A DNA stretch of 6,945 bases. It comes from Actinomycetota bacterium (GTDB lineage Bacteria > Actinomycetota > Actinomycetes > Actinomycetales > Microbacteriaceae). The notes under the pieces were generated by a model that ran no database searches, was not told where the DNA came from, and saw nothing but the letters and a program-made list of their open reading frames with translations. The DNA lies in assembly GCA_018895315.1 (NCBI GenBank), contig JAHIOK010000097.1, positions 1 through 6,945 on the forward strand. Reading direction: 5' to 3'. The translations under genes were made by a program, and so were the position numbers. Shown one piece after another: positions 5,756 through 6,945 of the stretch; positions within the stretch are counted from its first letter, which is position 1, and every line of letters begins with the position of its first letter.

Positions 5756-6260
5756 AGGATGCCGGCGGCTGGCGCTCTGCGATGACGATGACCTCGTGGT
5801 CGTCGGCGGGCGAACGGCGAGGCGTCTGCGGCATAGCGGGGGCGGGGATGAATCCCACGCCTTCGGAGGTGCGCAGGAGCACGGCACTGGGTCGGGCCTC
5901 TCTCCACAGCTGCCAGAGGGTAAGCCAGAACAGTGCGAGGCCGACGATGACAGCTGACACCATGACGGGCGCGAACCACGCGGGGTTGTAGAACCCGCAG
6001 GCGATGGTCAGACCGTGCCAGAGGCCGAAGCCGAGCACGTCCCACCAGGAAACGGCGCGCTGGGCACGTACCGTCCCTCGAGCACGTACCAAGAGCGTGA
6101 GCACGAGCTGGCCGAGGAAGACCGAGGGGATCGCGATGAACAGCACCCACAGAAATGCCCAGCCACCCGCGTTGAAGACTCCCCAACCGACGAAGAGCCA
6201 CAAGGGTAGAACCAGTGCGGCCGGAATCATCCAGCCGTAGAACGCACGACGCACCCACAT
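5754..6260 (-). CDS. Small integral membrane protein with four predicted helices, function unknown
   Basis: From the ATG at 6260 the product is 168 aa. It has four hydrophobic segments, at about 11-29, 34-58, 72-91 and 96-118, rich in Trp and Phe, followed by a polar, Pro-rich tail (120-168) that is probably cytosolic. Loop 59-71 carries several Arg residues, which by the positive-inside rule places it and both termini inside. I recall similar short proteins being labelled MFS transporter permease in Microbacteriaceae, but it is far too short for a complete MFS carrier and shows no transporter motif, so I give no function. The frame is open upstream to 6527, but that part overlaps map on the other strand and has no membrane character. 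No Shine-Dalgarno precedes the ATG; a TAGCAT -10-like box 7 nt upstream suggests a leaderless mRNA. It is divergent from map and ends next to the rplS promoter. Confidence 0.82.
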   Translation of the reverse strand: MWVRRAFYGWMIPAALVLPLWLFVGWGVFNAGGWAFLWVLFIAIPSVFLGQLVLTLLVRARGTVRAQRAVSWWDVLGFGLWHGLTIACGFYNPAWFAPVMVSAVIVGLALFWLTLWQLWREARPSAVLLRTSEGVGFIPAPAMPQTPRRSPADDHEVIVIAERQPPAS

Positions 6261-6378
6261 GGCACCGATGCTACGCCGCGCCTGCGGTGCGTGGGGTCGT
6301 GGTGTCGGCGACGCGGGGCATCCTCCCAGCGGAAGGCCGCGGTATCCGGGAGAATGGATGTCGAACGAGAGGATCCTG
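6261..6378. other. Divergent intergenic region between the membrane-protein gene and map
   Basis: These 118 bases must serve both divergent genes. Besides the TAGCAT box for the minus strand, a GAGAAT hexamer (6350-6355) is a possible -10 for map, with four of six matches and no -35 seen. CTCCC (6322-6326) and GGGAG (6348-6352) form short inverted arms around it. AGAGG (6368-6372) lies 6 nt before the map ATG as ribosome binding site. No gene was found here. Confidence 0.4.
6268..6273 (-). promoter_or_regulatory. -10 box for a probable leaderless transcript
   Basis: TAGCAT on the minus strand fits the TANNNT consensus of actinobacterial -10 boxes. It ends 7 bases before the ATG at 6260, which would place the transcription start on or next to the A of the start codon. 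The absence of a ribosome binding site at this gene agrees. No -35 consensus was found, which is common for such promoters. Confidence 0.45.
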
Positions 6379-6945
6379 ATGATCGAGTTGCGCACCCCCG
6401 CGGAGATCGAGCAGATGCGACCGGCCGGGCGCTTTGTCGCCGAGGTACTGGCAACTCTGCGAGACGAGACGAAAGTCGGTACCAACCTACTGGCGATCGA
6501 TCGGCGCGCCCACGAGCTGATCCGCAAGGCCGGAGCGGAGTCGTGCTACATCGACTACCACCCCTCCTTCGGGGCGAGCCCGTTCGGAAAGGTCATCTGC
6601 ACCTCGATCAATGATGCGGTGCTGCACGGACTCCCCCACGACTACGTGCTTCGAGACGGAGATCTCGTGTCGCTGGACTTCGCCGTCAGCATCGACGGAT
6701 GGGTCGCCGACTCCGCCGTGTCCTTCGTGGTGGGAACACCGCGGGACGAAGACCTTCGGTTGATCGATACGACTCAGCGCGCGCTGGATGCCGCCATCAA
6801 GGCCGCCGTCGCCGGCAGCCGGATCGGCGACATCTCGCATGCCATCGCCGAGGTCTCTCGCGGCGCAGGGTATTCGATCAACACGGATTTCGGCGGCCAC
6901 GGCGTCGGGCGGGTCATGCACGGTGACCCGCACATCCCCAACGAC
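6379..6945 (+). CDS. map: Type I methionine aminopeptidase, cut by the window edge
   Basis: The enzyme removes the initiator Met from new proteins in the cytosol using a two-metal site. The first 189 codons are present and the frame is open at the last base. MIELRTPAEIEQMRPAGRFV (1-20) is the family N-terminus. By comparison with the E. coli enzyme, metal ligands D100 (in SLDFAV), D111 (in VADSAV) and H174 (in GGHGVGR) are visible, as is the substrate-side H83 in AVLHGLP; the two C-terminal Glu ligands lie beyond the window. The stretch before ICTSIND (63-71, S-F-G-A-S-P-F-G-K) is longer and different from the usual G-(Y/F)-P-x-S form, which marks a divergent subgroup. The ATG at 6379 has AGAGG 6 nt upstream and matches the family start. 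An in-frame ATG at 6358 with GGGAGA 4 nt upstream would add seven residues and is the alternative. Confidence 0.95.
   Translation, partial: MIELRTPAEIEQMRPAGRFVAEVLATLRDETKVGTNLLAIDRRAHELIRKAGAESCYIDYHPSFGASPFGKVICTSINDAVLHGLPHDYVLRDGDLVSLDFAVSIDGWVADSAVSFVVGTPRDEDLRLIDTTQRALDAAIKAAVAGSRIGDISHAIAEVSRGAGYSINTDFGGHGVGRVMHGDPHIPND

Noticed and set aside
4670..5785. + strand open frame of 371 codons opposite lepB and rplS
   Set aside because: Covers two certain genes and an intergenic hairpin, and its translation is Asp/Arg/Val-rich without motifs.
6358..6378. Earlier in-frame start for map (ATG at 6358)
   Set aside because: It would add M-S-N-E-R-I-L before the usual family start; the ATG at 6379 has a well spaced AGAGG. 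Kept only as an alternative.
6261..6527. Upstream extension of the membrane-protein gene
   Set aside because: It runs through the divergent promoter region and into map on the opposite strand, and has no hydrophobic character like the rest.
6487..6933. Minus-strand open frame inside map
   Set aside because: Antisense of conserved MetAP catalytic motifs, no domain of its own.
1..6945. CRISPR array, tRNA, rRNA, toxin-antitoxin or defence system
   Set aside because: No spaced direct repeats, no cloverleaf-like stretch and no such protein families were seen on either strand; the repeats present are short hairpins in intergenic gaps.

Overview
The window reads as a chromosomal segment of a high-GC Gram-positive bacterium, most likely an actinobacterium of the Microbacteriaceae (Microbacterium or a close relative). 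The reasons are the strongly GC-biased codon use, the actinobacterial DUF2469 gene placed between rnhB and yraN, the actinobacterial order rplS-lepB-rnhB-DUF2469-yraN-yifB-dprA, and a methionine aminopeptidase of a divergent type. The family-level placement is inference from recognised protein families, not a database result.

Layout from the left. Bases 1-87 hold the 3' end of an IS481-like transposase on the + strand. Its frame is broken a few codons before the expected end, and its final stop overlaps the stop of dprA. Bases 84-5587 carry a minus-strand array read from right to left: rplS (ribosomal protein L19), lepB (type I signal peptidase), rnhB (RNase HII), a DUF2469 gene, yraN (nuclease-fold protein), yifB/comM (AAA+ ATPase) and dprA (ssDNA-binding RecA loader). 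Three junctions (lepB/rnhB, yraN/yifB, yifB/dprA) are 4-base ATGA overlaps. The other three gaps each hold a GC-rich hairpin without a T-tract. A good -35/-10 pair lies about 130 bases upstream of rplS, so the mRNA probably has a leader of about 125 nt. Bases 5754-6260 encode a small membrane protein with four predicted helices, also on the minus strand; its stop lies 6 bp from the rplS promoter -35 box. A 118-bp divergent intergenic region separates it from map (methionine aminopeptidase), which runs on the + strand off the right edge after 189 codons.

The genes serve translation (L19, N-terminal methionine removal), export (signal peptidase) and nucleic-acid maintenance or recombination (RNase HII, YraN, YifB/ComM, DprA). 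The region is mostly ordinary core genome. I see no new defence or mobile system. The points worth a second look are the decayed transposon end abutting dprA, the alternation of coupled junctions and hairpin gaps, the rplS leader and promoter, the probable leaderless start of the membrane-protein gene, and the unusual start of yraN. No tRNA, rRNA or CRISPR array was seen, and no stretch over 300 bases lacks a gene.
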